Shown in pieces: positions 10,901-19,902 of a stretch of 49,042 bases of DNA. Location: positions 1 through 49,042 of the forward strand of contig JWZX01002021.1 in the NCBI GenBank assembly GCA_001275005.1, in the 5' to 3' direction. Source of the stretch: Chrysochromulina tobinii (lineage: Eukaryota; Haptophyta; Prymnesiales; Chrysochromulinaceae). The stretch's first letter is position 1. Every line of letters begins with the position of its first letter. The notes under the pieces were generated by a model. It did no database searches. It was not told the origin of the DNA and saw only the letters and a program-made list of their open reading frames with translations. A program made the position numbers and the translations under genes.

Positions 10901-12208
10901 CGCCTCGGGCTCCTCTTTGAGTTTGGGACGCACCGCTCTTGGCGGCTCTTCCAAATTGAACGGATCCAGCGCATCAAACTCTTTGGCCATCTGCTCGAGC
11001 TGCGCCTGTGTCGCGTCCGCGCGCCCGCGCAGCTCATTGTACATCTCGTGCAGCGAGCTCGTGGATGCGTGCCAGACAGCGAGCTCGGACAAGTGAACCT
11101 CGGACAAGCCGCGCAGCGAGGCATGCCAAGGGCCTCGTACTCGACGGTCGGGTCGTTCCGGATCGGCCTCGCCGACGTGGCACTGGTCATCGAGGACGAG
11201 CTCGGACGTGACCTCCACATGCCGCCGGTGCTGCGCGAGGAGTGCCCTCATCTCGGCATTCTCGCGTCGTAGGCGCCCGGCGACCGACGCGGCCTTGGCT
11301 GAAACGGCTGAAACGGCTGAAACCCTCGCCCGCTCGACTCTCGCGTTCGATGGCGACGCGGCCGGCGCGCCGTGTTGACCGTCGAGGTCCGCCGCCGCCG
11401 CCTTCTCGCCCAGCCCGGCCAGGTGCTCGAGCAGCTCCTTAACTGCCTTGTCCTCAGCTTGGCCGCCATCGAGAAGCTGCCCGACGCGTCGCAGCCAGCA
11501 CATCTCTGTCTCCGCGGGCACGCGTGTGGTCGCGCCGGCTAGCGGACCGGCCGGCATGCCGGTCGCTGGCACGTCCGAGCCGCCTACAAGCCGATCAACG
11601 TACGTGCGATTGGCAAGAGCCGTCACGAGCGGGACCGTACCAACCACGTGCGAGACCCCAGGGGAGAGCACGCGCGGCGGTCGACCCAGGCTCTGGCGCA
11701 CCGTCGAGGGCGTTGGCAAGGGCCTCTTGGCCGCCGAGCTCAGCGTCGCACCCATCGCCTCCTCGGGTCGCCGGTGCGCGAGAAGCAGGCCCTCGTCTGG
11801 CGGCGGCGGGCGCTTGAAGCCGAGAACAGCATCTAGGAGCTCGAGCCGTCCAGCGACGAGCTGTATCGCGCTCGAGCTCTGGCGCAACGCTGGGCTGCGC
11901 CACGCCGCGCGGCCCGCCACTGGTGCAGTGTTGCCACTGCTGTGCAATATCATCACCGTGTCGCTTGCCGAGCGTGAGAGTACGGGCGCCCGCCTCCTCT
12001 GCGTTCGCTCGTGCAGGGTCCTGCCTATGCTCTCGGGTTGGCCAAAAGTCAGTTGCTGCGCAGTGAAAGTCGGTTGCAGCGGAGGTGCCCTGTGCTGTGG
12101 CGCTTGCTGTCGCTGTTTGAGGTGGCGGAGGAGGAGGCGGTCGTAACCGATGACTTCGGAGGGGAATGGCCCGGGCACCGGCATCACGGGAAAACCGGCG
12201 GTAGCCAC
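7984..12208 (-). CDS. Long coiled-coil protein, two exons; weak outer-dynein-arm docking-like resemblance
   Basis: Two long ORFs join across a 58-bp intron (10837-10894): exon 1 is 12208-10895 and exon 2 is 10836-7984, giving about 1,388 residues. The splice is phase 0 and reads EEPEAAR|VRPDLKEEM. Residues 1-270 are low complexity. A first coiled coil (RLRRENAEMRALLAQHRRH) lies near residue 310. A strong heptad region follows the splice (about residues 505-620: DELAEAEGTAEVLEYM, LRTDLRRAKERGEAER). A segment AFAHMSSILRIAPGTPLQTK..VEFVRNGD followed by more coil recalls ODAD1/ODAD3 (CCDC114/CCDC151) proteins, but this is only a pattern impression. The tail is Ser/Pro/Ala-rich with an Asp tract. 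A cytoskeletal or flagellar role is inference. It is divergently paired with the TRPM-like gene. Confidence 0.7.
10837..10894 (-). other. Spliceosomal intron (58 bp) built of short tandem repeats
   Basis: On the minus strand it starts GTCTGATTGCC and ends GCATGCAG. Upstream frame GCG CGT is joined to GTG CGT CCC in phase 0. Unspliced, the upstream frame stops at once (TGA at 10889). The body is a run of 'gcctctgagt' repeats also found in both ligase introns. Confidence 0.8.
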
Positions 12209-12453
12209 TCGGAAGCCCGTTTTGTCACGTCAGTCCAAGTCAGGAGAGGGCGGAATTGCGGACGTGACTTCGTTGACTTCGCAAGTCCTGCTTCTTCGAG
12301 TTGGGTTGAGGAGGAGCCAGGACGAACCTGCCAAACCAGTGACTCCGTGTCTGAATCCGATTCATGTTCACACTTGAGGAATTTTTCCGAATTTCGTCGT
12401 CTACCTGTCGCGTTCGCGAATTTCGTGCGTCCCACCGACCCTTGTAGCGCTCG
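12209..12453. promoter_or_regulatory. Compact bidirectional promoter (245 bp)
   Basis: The region lies between the divergent start codons of the coiled-coil gene (12208, -) and the TRPM-like gene (12454, +). It contains two ACGT-core sites of opposite sense, gtcacgtcag near 12225 and gacgtgac near 12261, reminiscent of bZIP sites, and an AT-richer patch (aatttttccgaattt, ~12377). Co-regulation of the two genes is inference. Confidence 0.5.
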
Positions 12454-15400
12454 ATGTCGCAAGACTCAAGCGAGTTTCAAGGCATGTTTCAAGGCAACCC
12501 GATACGCGACTACGGCATGATCAGCTTCGCCTCCTCCAAGAAGAGTAAAGCCAACTTCGTACGTGTCTCATCAGGCATCAATGTCCACAAAATGCAGAAA
12601 TACATAGTCAAGCATTGGAAGCTGTGTGAGCCCGGCATTGTCGTGCAGGTCACCGGCTCGGCGCAAGGCTTTGACCTGCCCGCGAAGCTGATCAAGCCCA
12701 TCACCGAGGGCATCGTCGAAGTCGCAGGCACGGCGAAGGCATGGGTAATCACCGGCGGGCTCGACGCAGGCGTGATGTCGCTCGTGGGCACGGCGCTCGC
12801 GCGCTGGCGCCACAAGTGCGAGAATGTACCGGTCATCGGCATCGCGAGCTGGCGTGCTGTCACCGAAAAGGAACGGTTGGAGAACGCATGTGGTAACAAG
12901 GTGCAATACTGGGCGAGCAAGCCCAACGACAAGGAAACGGCGTCGCTCGAGCCGAACCACACCGGCTTCTTGCTTGTGGACAACCCTACGACCAAATCCA
13001 ACTTTGGCGGCGAATTGACGATGTTGCACGCGCTCCTGGCAGAGCTCAAACTCGACTACGGCGCACCGACGGTGCTGGTGGTGATCCAGGGCGGCAAGGG
13101 GACCCTCCAGACTGTCATGGGAGCACTCCGGTCTGGGATCGTGTGCGTGCTCGCCGCCGACTCGGGCCAGTGCGCCGGCGCCATCGCCCACTTCGTCAAG
13201 ACGGGCGAGGCGATGGAGGGCTGGCAGGATCAGCGAGCGTCCTTCGACGAGCTCAAACAGATCAACCTCGCCGCCGCGACCAAGGATGAGCTCAAGGGCA
13301 CGTTCAACGACGAGTGGCCGCTGCTCAACCTCTTCTACTTGCGCGGGCGCGACAACATCTCCGAGGTCATCCTGAACGCCGTGATGAAGCAGAGCCCCAT
13401 CGCTCTACAGCTCAAGTTCGCCGTCGCGTGGGACCGAAAAGACATGCTCGAGGAGTTGCTCGGTTCGATCGGCGCGTACCATTCGAAACGTATCGACCTG
13501 ATGCGTGACACGCTGCAGCACGCTCTAGAGCTCGAGCGGCCCGAGATGGTCAAGATCTGCTTCCATTACGGCGCGCCCACGAAGGAGATCAACATCTTGA
13601 AGCTCCACAAGATGCTCCTGGATCCTGAGAGGTGCCGCTATTCGCTCTTCGAGAAACCGGTTCAGGAGGTCAGAAGCGGCGAGCTGGCCAAGTCTGTCAG
13701 AAAGCCTCAGCAGCCCTATAGCCCCGGCTCGCTCTCCAAGGTGCGAGCCGTCATGGCCTTGGCCGCTGGAAAGGGGTTGACCCAAGGACCCCGTGCGCGC
13801 CAGCCGATGGAATGGCATCGAGACAACCTGAAGGCGGGGGTGGACAAGATCGTCAACGTCAACAGGGCGTCGAAGCTCGCGGCCGAGGCCCATGAGCGGC
13901 TGACACCGCCGCCCTCGCCGCCTGGCTACGGCAACACGAACGGCTACGATGCTGCCATGGGCGAGGATGAGCCAGCTGCCGAATACCACTACAGCCAGGG
14001 GCAGGTCGTCGCCTCGGCCACCTACCAGCCGCCGCCGCCCGCGCGCCGCGCCGCCGCTGCCGCCGCCGTGCGACCTGGGGGAGCAGGAAGTCGCCCAGCA
14101 CAAACCTGGCGCCCAAATCTGCAGCAGCACCAGCATCAGCAGCATCAGCAGCATCAGCAGCACGTTGGCATGAATGGCGGCGGCTACCAGGCGCTCGGTG
14201 GGCATCCATATGAGGGTGCTCATGAGCACCAGAGCGCACCGCGGCACATCACGCGCAACGGCGAGGGCACGCAGCCTGCCGCACGGCCGCAGCGCCCCAT
14301 GCGCGCGCCGTCGGTTCCCAAGGGACACGTGTCAAGAGACCCGTCGCCGAGAGACGGTCGGCCAAGGGACCCGTCGCCGAGGGACGCGAGACCCCAGGGG
14401 GGTGGGCAGGGGGTTGGAGCGCCGACCTGCGTGACGGCGTTCGCCCCACATAAGTTCGAGTCTGCGCCGGCGTACGAGCCGGTGTATGAGCCGGTGTATG
14501 AGCAAGTCTACGGCGGTGGCGGCGGGCCGGTCGAGGAGATGCGAGCGGCGCCGTATGAGTCGGCCGGGTATGAGCAATGGCCGCCCGCGCAGCAGCCGGG
14601 CACCAACTCGACCAACGGCCGGCGCATCCAGCGTGCTACGCTGCCCGCGCGCCGTCCCACAGCACGCGCGCCACCCCCGGCGGACGACGGCTGGTTGTAT
14701 GACAATGCCAGCTCGCACGATGCCTCGTACGAGCCCGAGCCGCCGTCACAGGCGCAGCAGTATCCTACGATGTACGAGCCCCCGCCCCACGGATACGGCG
14801 AGCACCCCGCCGTCGAGCAGATGCCCCTGCAGCCGCCACCACAGCAGCAGCCGCCGCTACCGAAGCAGCCGCATCAGCCGTCTCAGCCGGGTTCACCGTA
14901 CCAGCCGCCGCCACCGCCGCCGCCCGCTGAGATGCCGGCGCCGTTTCTGCGCTCGCCGCCCGAGCGACAGTGTTCGCCCGAAAAGACAGCGGAGGCCCAG
15001 TCACGCTCCACAGCCTCGACGATACCGCCACGTGTGCGCGTGCCAGATGATGAGCCATCGCACCAGCCGCGGTTTGGGCGCGAGGTCATCGCCAACAGGC
15101 GAGCCAGCTTCGTCGCGGGCACCACGAAGCGCGCGAAGAATGAGAGCCTGGTCAACGAGCTCACTATGGGCGACATTTACCCGCCCGAGGTGATCGACTT
15201 CCTCATCAGGGTCACGCCCGGGTTAATCTCGTACTGGGAGCGCAAGATCGAGTCCAAGAATTACAAGCGCAGGTATGAAGTGAAGAGAGGGATGCCGATC
15301 GAGGAAGCTGAGAAGGAGATCCGGCTGGGCATCCGCGCACTTGACCTGTACATATGGGCTGTGCTGCTCGGGAACACCGAGCTCGCCACGGCGCTGGCCC

Positions 15401-17355
15401 AGGCTTCGGAAGAGCCCGTGCGCGGTGCGCTCCTCGGCGCGTGCATCTGCAAACGCATGGCCGAGATGCTGCCCATCGAATCCAAGGCTCTGGAGGAAGC
15501 CGCGGTGGTGCACGAGCATTTTGCGATCGATATCATCGAGCTGTGCTCGACCTACCAAGAGGCCTCCACCATCCTTCTCTGTCCGAACAAGCATTGGAAC
15601 CGGACCGTGCTGCAACTCGCCGTCTTCAACGGCATGAAGCACTTCGTGGCACACCGGCACTGCCAGAACCTGACAACCCGTGCCAACTTTGGTGATGTCG
15701 AGCTCGAAGGGGTGGCCGAATCGGACAGATGCTACGCGATGCTGCCTGCGCACTTCGTGCGCGAGCCGTCCCGCTGGCACACTTTGGTCATCGTCCTGCA
15801 GGCCATCTGCCCGCCTGCACCCTTGATCGAGCTCGTGCGCGCGCCGCGCTGCCCGCCGGAACGGCGCCTGGCCTGGTTCGACTTTTACAAGATCCCGCAC
15901 GTGAAGAAGCTGCTGCGGACGGCGTGCTACCACCTCTACGCGGCGCTCTTCGCGGTGGTCGTCGTCGGCCAAAAGTGGGAGGGCGTCGCCGGCTGGTCCT
16001 TTCTCGGGCTGGAGCCAACGTACCTGCTCGCAATCTGGACGATCTCGCTCGTCCTCGACGAGTGGGCTCAATGGGTGGTCAACCCGAGCACCTTCGAGCT
16101 GGAACTGTGGAACAGGTATGACTACACCAACCTGAGCATCACCGTGATCGGCCTCTTCCTGCGCCTGGGCCCCATGGAACCTAACCAGATCGCCGACGTG
16201 ATCGAGGGTATCTTCGCGGTCGGCCACTCCGCCGCAATGTCCGTAGCTGGGGTGGCCGTGGAGGCTGGCATTGTGTCAGGGAGCGTCGACGAGGCCGCCG
16301 CCGCCATGCGCGCACTGCGTAGCCACGGCGGCAGCAGCAGCTACACGCCCGGCGACGAGGACCCGCCGGACCAGCTCACGCAGCGTGAGCTGGATGGCCA
16401 CTGGCTCGACCTGCGCGGCCTCGATCACGGGATGCTGGCCGCGGTCAACGTGATGGTCTGGATCCGCGTGCTGCAGCACTACTCATCGCTGCGGGGCGTG
16501 GGCGTGCTCATCATCATGATCATCGAGATGCTCTCGGACATGCAGCTTTGGATGGTGCTCTCGTCCATCTTTTTGATTGCCTTCGCCATCACCTTCGCCG
16601 CCATCGCGGAGGACGCCGACGAGCCCTACGAAGCCCTCGTCTCCCCGGTGTGGGGAATGCTCGGCGAGCTCAACATCGAGCGTGTGGACCAAACGTCGGG
16701 CAAGCTCGGCCTGTCGGTGCTCTGGGTCTACGCGCTCATCTCGAATGTGCTGCTCGTCAACCTGCTGATCGCGATGATGGGCGACACGTATGGACGGGTC
16801 AAGGAGGCGGCGGACGTGGAGTGGAAGTTTGGGCGCGTCAGCGCGGTGCTCGAGTTCATCGAGCGCGCCTACGCGGTGCCGCCACCCTTCTCGCTCCCCT
16901 TGCTCGCATACCGTTTTGTCTGGTGGGCCACGTGCGAGTTTTACAATCGCATCATCTGCTGCGGCGAATCATCCGCTTTAGGTAAGTGCGGCCCGTATGG
17001 CAACCACAGCGGCAACAAGTATGCCCTGGTCGACGCGGACGGCGACGGCAACATGGACGAAGAGAATCTCGAGTGGAATGTGGGCGGCCGGCTGTGGCTC
17101 CTCAAGCGCGAGCGCCAGCGCGTGTCGACGCTCGCGCTCCAAAATTACAAGAAGGCGGCGGATGAGAAGGAGGACTCGTCGTCGGACGGTCGACTGCGTC
17201 GTATCGAAACCCTGGTCGAGGAGCTCCTCATCTTCAGCGAGGAGAACGAGCGCGAGGTCCTGCGCGTGGCACAGGGGCTCGAGCAGGTCCGAAGCAGCGG
17301 CGGCGCCGGCAGCGCTCGCAAGCGCACGTCAAAGGGGTCCGAGTTGCCCGCGTGA
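12454..17355 (+). CDS. TRPM-like cation channel with N-terminal SLOG domain
   Basis: 1,633 residues, single exon. Residues ~30-250 are the SLOG/LSDAT domain of TRPM N-termini (VQVTGSAQGFDL, AWVITGGLDAGVM, VPVIGIASWRAV, VLVVIQGGKGTL). MHR-like helices follow to ~400. Residues ~405-870 are a disordered insert rich in Pro, Gln/His and Tyr (SPRD and YEP repeats). Helical MHR3/4-like sequence resumes at ~875-1120. Six membrane helices span ~1145-1445, ending in S6 (SNVLLVNLLIAMMGDTY) and a TRP helix (WKFGRVSAVLEFIER). A lone EF-hand-like loop DADGDGNMDEEN is near residue 1527. The C-terminus is coiled coil (RLRRIETLVEELLIFSEENE), as in TRPMs. No kinase or NUDT9 domain is present. Probably a Ca2+-permeable channel; membrane location and ligand unknown. 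Confidence 0.9.
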   Translation: MSQDSSEFQGMFQGNPIRDYGMISFASSKKSKANFVRVSSGINVHKMQKYIVKHWKLCEPGIVVQVTGSAQGFDLPAKLIKPITEGIVEVAGTAKAWVITGGLDAGVMSLVGTALARWRHKCENVPVIGIASWRAVTEKERLENACGNKVQYWASKPNDKETASLEPNHTGFLLVDNPTTKSNFGGELTMLHALLAELKLDYGAPTVLVVIQGGKGTLQTVMGALRSGIVCVLAADSGQCAGAIAHFVKTGEAMEGWQDQRASFDELKQINLAAATKDELKGTFNDEWPLLNLFYLRGRDNISEVILNAVMKQSPIALQLKFAVAWDRKDMLEELLGSIGAYHSKRIDLMRDTLQHALELERPEMVKICFHYGAPTKEINILKLHKMLLDPERCRYSLFEKPVQEVRSGELAKSVRKPQQPYSPGSLSKVRAVMALAAGKGLTQGPRARQPMEWHRDNLKAGVDKIVNVNRASKLAAEAHERLTPPPSPPGYGNTNGYDAAMGEDEPAAEYHYSQGQVVASATYQPPPPARRAAAAAAVRPGGAGSRPAQTWRPNLQQHQHQQHQQHQQHVGMNGGGYQALGGHPYEGAHEHQSAPRHITRNGEGTQPAARPQRPMRAPSVPKGHVSRDPSPRDGRPRDPSPRDARPQGGGQGVGAPTCVTAFAPHKFESAPAYEPVYEPVYEQVYGGGGGPVEEMRAAPYESAGYEQWPPAQQPGTNSTNGRRIQRATLPARRPTARAPPPADDGWLYDNASSHDASYEPEPPSQAQQYPTMYEPPPHGYGEHPAVEQMPLQPPPQQQPPLPKQPHQPSQPGSPYQPPPPPPPAEMPAPFLRSPPERQCSPEKTAEAQSRSTASTIPPRVRVPDDEPSHQPRFGREVIANRRASFVAGTTKRAKNESLVNELTMGDIYPPEVIDFLIRVTPGLISYWERKIESKNYKRRYEVKRGMPIEEAEKEIRLGIRALDLYIWAVLLGNTELATALAQASEEPVRGALLGACICKRMAEMLPIESKALEEAAVVHEHFAIDIIELCSTYQEASTILLCPNKHWNRTVLQLAVFNGMKHFVAHRHCQNLTTRANFGDVELEGVAESDRCYAMLPAHFVREPSRWHTLVIVLQAICPPAPLIELVRAPRCPPERRLAWFDFYKIPHVKKLLRTACYHLYAALFAVVVVGQKWEGVAGWSFLGLEPTYLLAIWTISLVLDEWAQWVVNPSTFELELWNRYDYTNLSITVIGLFLRLGPMEPNQIADVIEGIFAVGHSAAMSVAGVAVEAGIVSGSVDEAAAAMRALRSHGGSSSYTPGDEDPPDQLTQRELDGHWLDLRGLDHGMLAAVNVMVWIRVLQHYSSLRGVGVLIIMIIEMLSDMQLWMVLSSIFLIAFAITFAAIAEDADEPYEALVSPVWGMLGELNIERVDQTSGKLGLSVLWVYALISNVLLVNLLIAMMGDTYGRVKEAADVEWKFGRVSAVLEFIERAYAVPPPFSLPLLAYRFVWWATCEFYNRIICCGESSALGKCGPYGNHSGNKYALVDADGDGNMDEENLEWNVGGRLWLLKRERQRVSTLALQNYKKAADEKEDSSSDGRLRRIETLVEELLIFSEENEREVLRVAQGLEQVRSSGGAGSARKRTSKGSELPA

Positions 17356-17666
17356 TGTCAAAATTGAGTTCAGCCCCAGCTTAAGCCCCAGCCCGTCTCA
17401 GTGAGCGCTGTGAGTCTTTAGTACTATTTTGAAGAGTGTGGAATGAAATCAAGCGGAAACCACTTGGCTCATGCTAATCTTTCCGAAATGAATTTCCCAC
17501 ACAGACCAGCTCCGAAGGAGCACGATGGGCGTTTGGGCGTCGACCTGGTAGTACGTGAGAAAAAAGGGGTTCACACGTCTTAACATGCCCTGTGTGGCTG
17601 TGGAGTCGTCTCTTTCTCTCTTCTGTGGAGTTGGTGTGGAGGAACAGTGCGGGCGGGGGTCCCCAG
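17356..17666. other. Short intergenic region / UTRs, 311 bp
   Basis: Contains the 3' flank of the TRPM-like gene and the 5' flank of the next gene. An in-frame ATG at 17592 would extend the next protein by 25 residues (MWLWSRLFLSSVELVW). That extension is unlike the rest of the protein, so I prefer the ATG at 17667. Nothing else recognised. Confidence 0.5.
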
Positions 17667-19190
17667 ATGGATAACATCCTCGACGCGAGCGCGCTAATGG
17701 CCGCAGTGGTCGACGACTCGGGCTACGGGGGCAACGACACAGACGCCGGGTCAATGGTGCACGTGGAGCATCATGTCTCATATGCACCCAACAGTATGGA
17801 GCGGCAGGCCGTATACACGTCGCACAGCATGGAGCAGCAGCCCGCGTACGCCTTGCACGGCATGGAGCAGCATTATGGCTACCCGCCACACGGCGTCGAG
17901 CATCAGCCTGCCTACGTGTCGCACGGTATGGAGCAGCAGCATGTGTACGCGCCGCAGCACGGCGTTGCCGCTGAGCAGCCGCCGGGCTACCCGCCGCATG
18001 GCGTCGATCAGCACTCTGCCTATGCGCCGCACGGTATGGAGCAGCAGCAGCACGCATACGCGCCGCAGGCCATCGAGCAGGAGCATCATCATCAGCAACA
18101 GCAGCCGGCTGGCTTCATGCCGCCGGCTGGCTACGCGCCGCCGGCCGGCTACGCGCCGCCGACCGGCTACCCGCCGGCGGCCGGCTACGCGGCACCAACC
18201 GGCTACGCGCAGCCGGCCGGCTACGCGGCACCAACCGGCTACATGCCGTTGGCTGGCTACGCGCAGCCGGCCATGGAGCAGTCACAGGCCGGCTACGGTG
18301 TCACGCACTCACAAGAGGCGGGTACGGAGACGATCTTGCTCGCGGAGGTCGATCCGGGCATGGCTGCGATGGCCACGGCGGAGCGACATGGCGAGCAGAT
18401 GCCAACTTTGGGACAGATGCCGCCGCCCAAGATCAAGGGCAAGACCATGAAGAAGCTCGCACCGCGCGTGACCGCGCCCCGTTGGACCGACAATCGAATC
18501 AAGGAGGCTGGCCGACCGTGCTACCGGTGCAACGGCTACGGTGGCAAGTGCATGGAGGCGCGCCCTATGACCGAGGGTGGTAAGTGGGCCAAGCACAACC
18601 TCTCGCCCAAGGACATGCTAGATCGCGCGACGGACAAGCGGCACTGCGGCCAGTGCAAGATACCCATTCCCGAGGAGCTCGAGCGCTACGGAGTGCCCGC
18701 GGCTCCCGGCGCGGGTTTTGGACCGGCAGGCAGTGGCGCCACCGCCGACCGACTCAACCCGCAGGTGAGGTACCCGGGGTTCCTGGCCAGCTCTCGTATG
18801 ACCCTCCCGATGGCCTCGGACGCCGCAGAGTCGGCCGCCGCAGCGAGCCTCGTGCCGCTCGTCGATGCGGCCGTCGTGCAACTCGAGCAGACGCATGAGG
18901 GCGTGTTGCACGACTCGATCGCTGCGGCACTGAGTCAGGCACCCTCCACACTGGGAAATGAGGGAGCGCCCAGACTGGCAGTGCAGGGTCCGCCGGGCGC
19001 GCAGCTCCATCACGAGCCTCCCACACCCTCCCTAGAACTCGCCCTGCCATCGCACTCGATCACGCCGTTCGCGCCGCCGCCGCTTCCTGTAGGCGAATCT
19101 TTCGGTGCGCTCGCGCACGGCGGGGCCGACGAGTCGCCAGCGAAGCGCTCACGCCACGATGGGCACGAGCCTAGCTTCCTGCCCAGCTGA
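17667..19190 (+). CDS. Gln/Pro/Tyr-repeat protein with a central Cys cluster (putative zinc finger)
   Basis: 507 residues from the chosen start (532 from the ATG at 17592). Residues ~35-155 are degenerate repeats of ~11-14 residues around (S/P)HGMEQQxAYAP. Residues ~165-220 are a second family, PPAGYAPPAGYA-type pentapeptide-like repeats. A conserved-looking core at ~280-345 contains CYRCNGYGGKC followed by about 35 residues and RHCGQCKIPIPEEL: C-x2-C-x6-C...C-x2-C, with a basic block KIKGKTMKKLAPRV just before it. The tail is Ala/Pro-rich and ends with a putative nuclear signal SPAKRSRHDG. This could be a nucleic-acid-binding protein; family not recognised. Confidence 0.75.
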   Translation: MDNILDASALMAAVVDDSGYGGNDTDAGSMVHVEHHVSYAPNSMERQAVYTSHSMEQQPAYALHGMEQHYGYPPHGVEHQPAYVSHGMEQQHVYAPQHGVAAEQPPGYPPHGVDQHSAYAPHGMEQQQHAYAPQAIEQEHHHQQQQPAGFMPPAGYAPPAGYAPPTGYPPAAGYAAPTGYAQPAGYAAPTGYMPLAGYAQPAMEQSQAGYGVTHSQEAGTETILLAEVDPGMAAMATAERHGEQMPTLGQMPPPKIKGKTMKKLAPRVTAPRWTDNRIKEAGRPCYRCNGYGGKCMEARPMTEGGKWAKHNLSPKDMLDRATDKRHCGQCKIPIPEELERYGVPAAPGAGFGPAGSGATADRLNPQVRYPGFLASSRMTLPMASDAAESAAAASLVPLVDAAVVQLEQTHEGVLHDSIAAALSQAPSTLGNEGAPRLAVQGPPGAQLHHEPPTPSLELALPSHSITPFAPPPLPVGESFGALAHGGADESPAKRSRHDGHEPSFLPS

Positions 19191-19902
19191 TGGCTCCGAT
19201 GCGAGTATAGACGGGGACGATGCTCATGTGGGGGAAGTGGAACTCGGCTGTGGAACGCGTAAAGGCTGCCCCCGGTGCCCGGAATGGGATGGAAGCGCCA
19301 CGCCGTATAAACGCGGGACCGAACGGGATCATGCCCCGACCCGACGGCCGACGCGACGATTAGCATGGGCTAGCAACACGCAAACCCGGCACCCCCGGGG
19401 CACCCTGAGACGAGTGCGCAGCCGCCATAGTGCATAGACCCGACGCGCCCGGGGCGGCGCGCGAGGCGCGCGCGCGGACGCCGCCGCGCAGAAGAACAGC
19501 AGTAACGAGTAAGTCCGGTCGTAAGAAGATTGCTGTGCAAACACGTTTTAAAATGGGAAACAATGGTTACGGCGCCGCGCGAGCACGCAGCCCCAGCCCG
19601 CACCCCGCAGCCGGGCGTCGGGGCGACACACGCCGACGAAAGTCGAAGTTACGAACTTAAGTGACGGACCCACGACGCGAGTCGTTGACGTACGTGTGTC
19701 GAGTGACTTGTGGTCTGTGGAGAGGTGGCCATGTTGATGCGGGGACCCCACCGCACGGTGAAACGGGCATCGCACCGTCCAAGTGACCACTCCGACAGTG
19801 TCTAGTGTCCAGGTGGCTACATGAGCTGCTCAACCCCGCTCAGGCCGCTGCTTTGTTTGATCACGCTGCGAGTGGGTCCCGTAGGCCGAGTCTGGCGGCT
19901 GT
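19191..19902. other. Convergent intergenic region, 712 bp
   Basis: Both flanking genes end here (+ gene at 19190, HPPD at 19903). It includes a very GC-rich alternating tract with CGCG runs at ~19441-19490. Small ORFs exist but are compositionally unconvincing. No RNA gene recognised. Confidence 0.6.

Noticed and set aside
15223-16227. 334-codon minus-strand ORF within the TRPM-like gene
   Set aside because: Antisense to the channel's transmembrane region; no family features of its own.
16982-17009. Apparent 28-bp GTAAGT...CACAG intron in the TRPM-like gene
   Set aside because: Too short, and removal would shift the frame away from the EF-like loop and coiled coil that follow.
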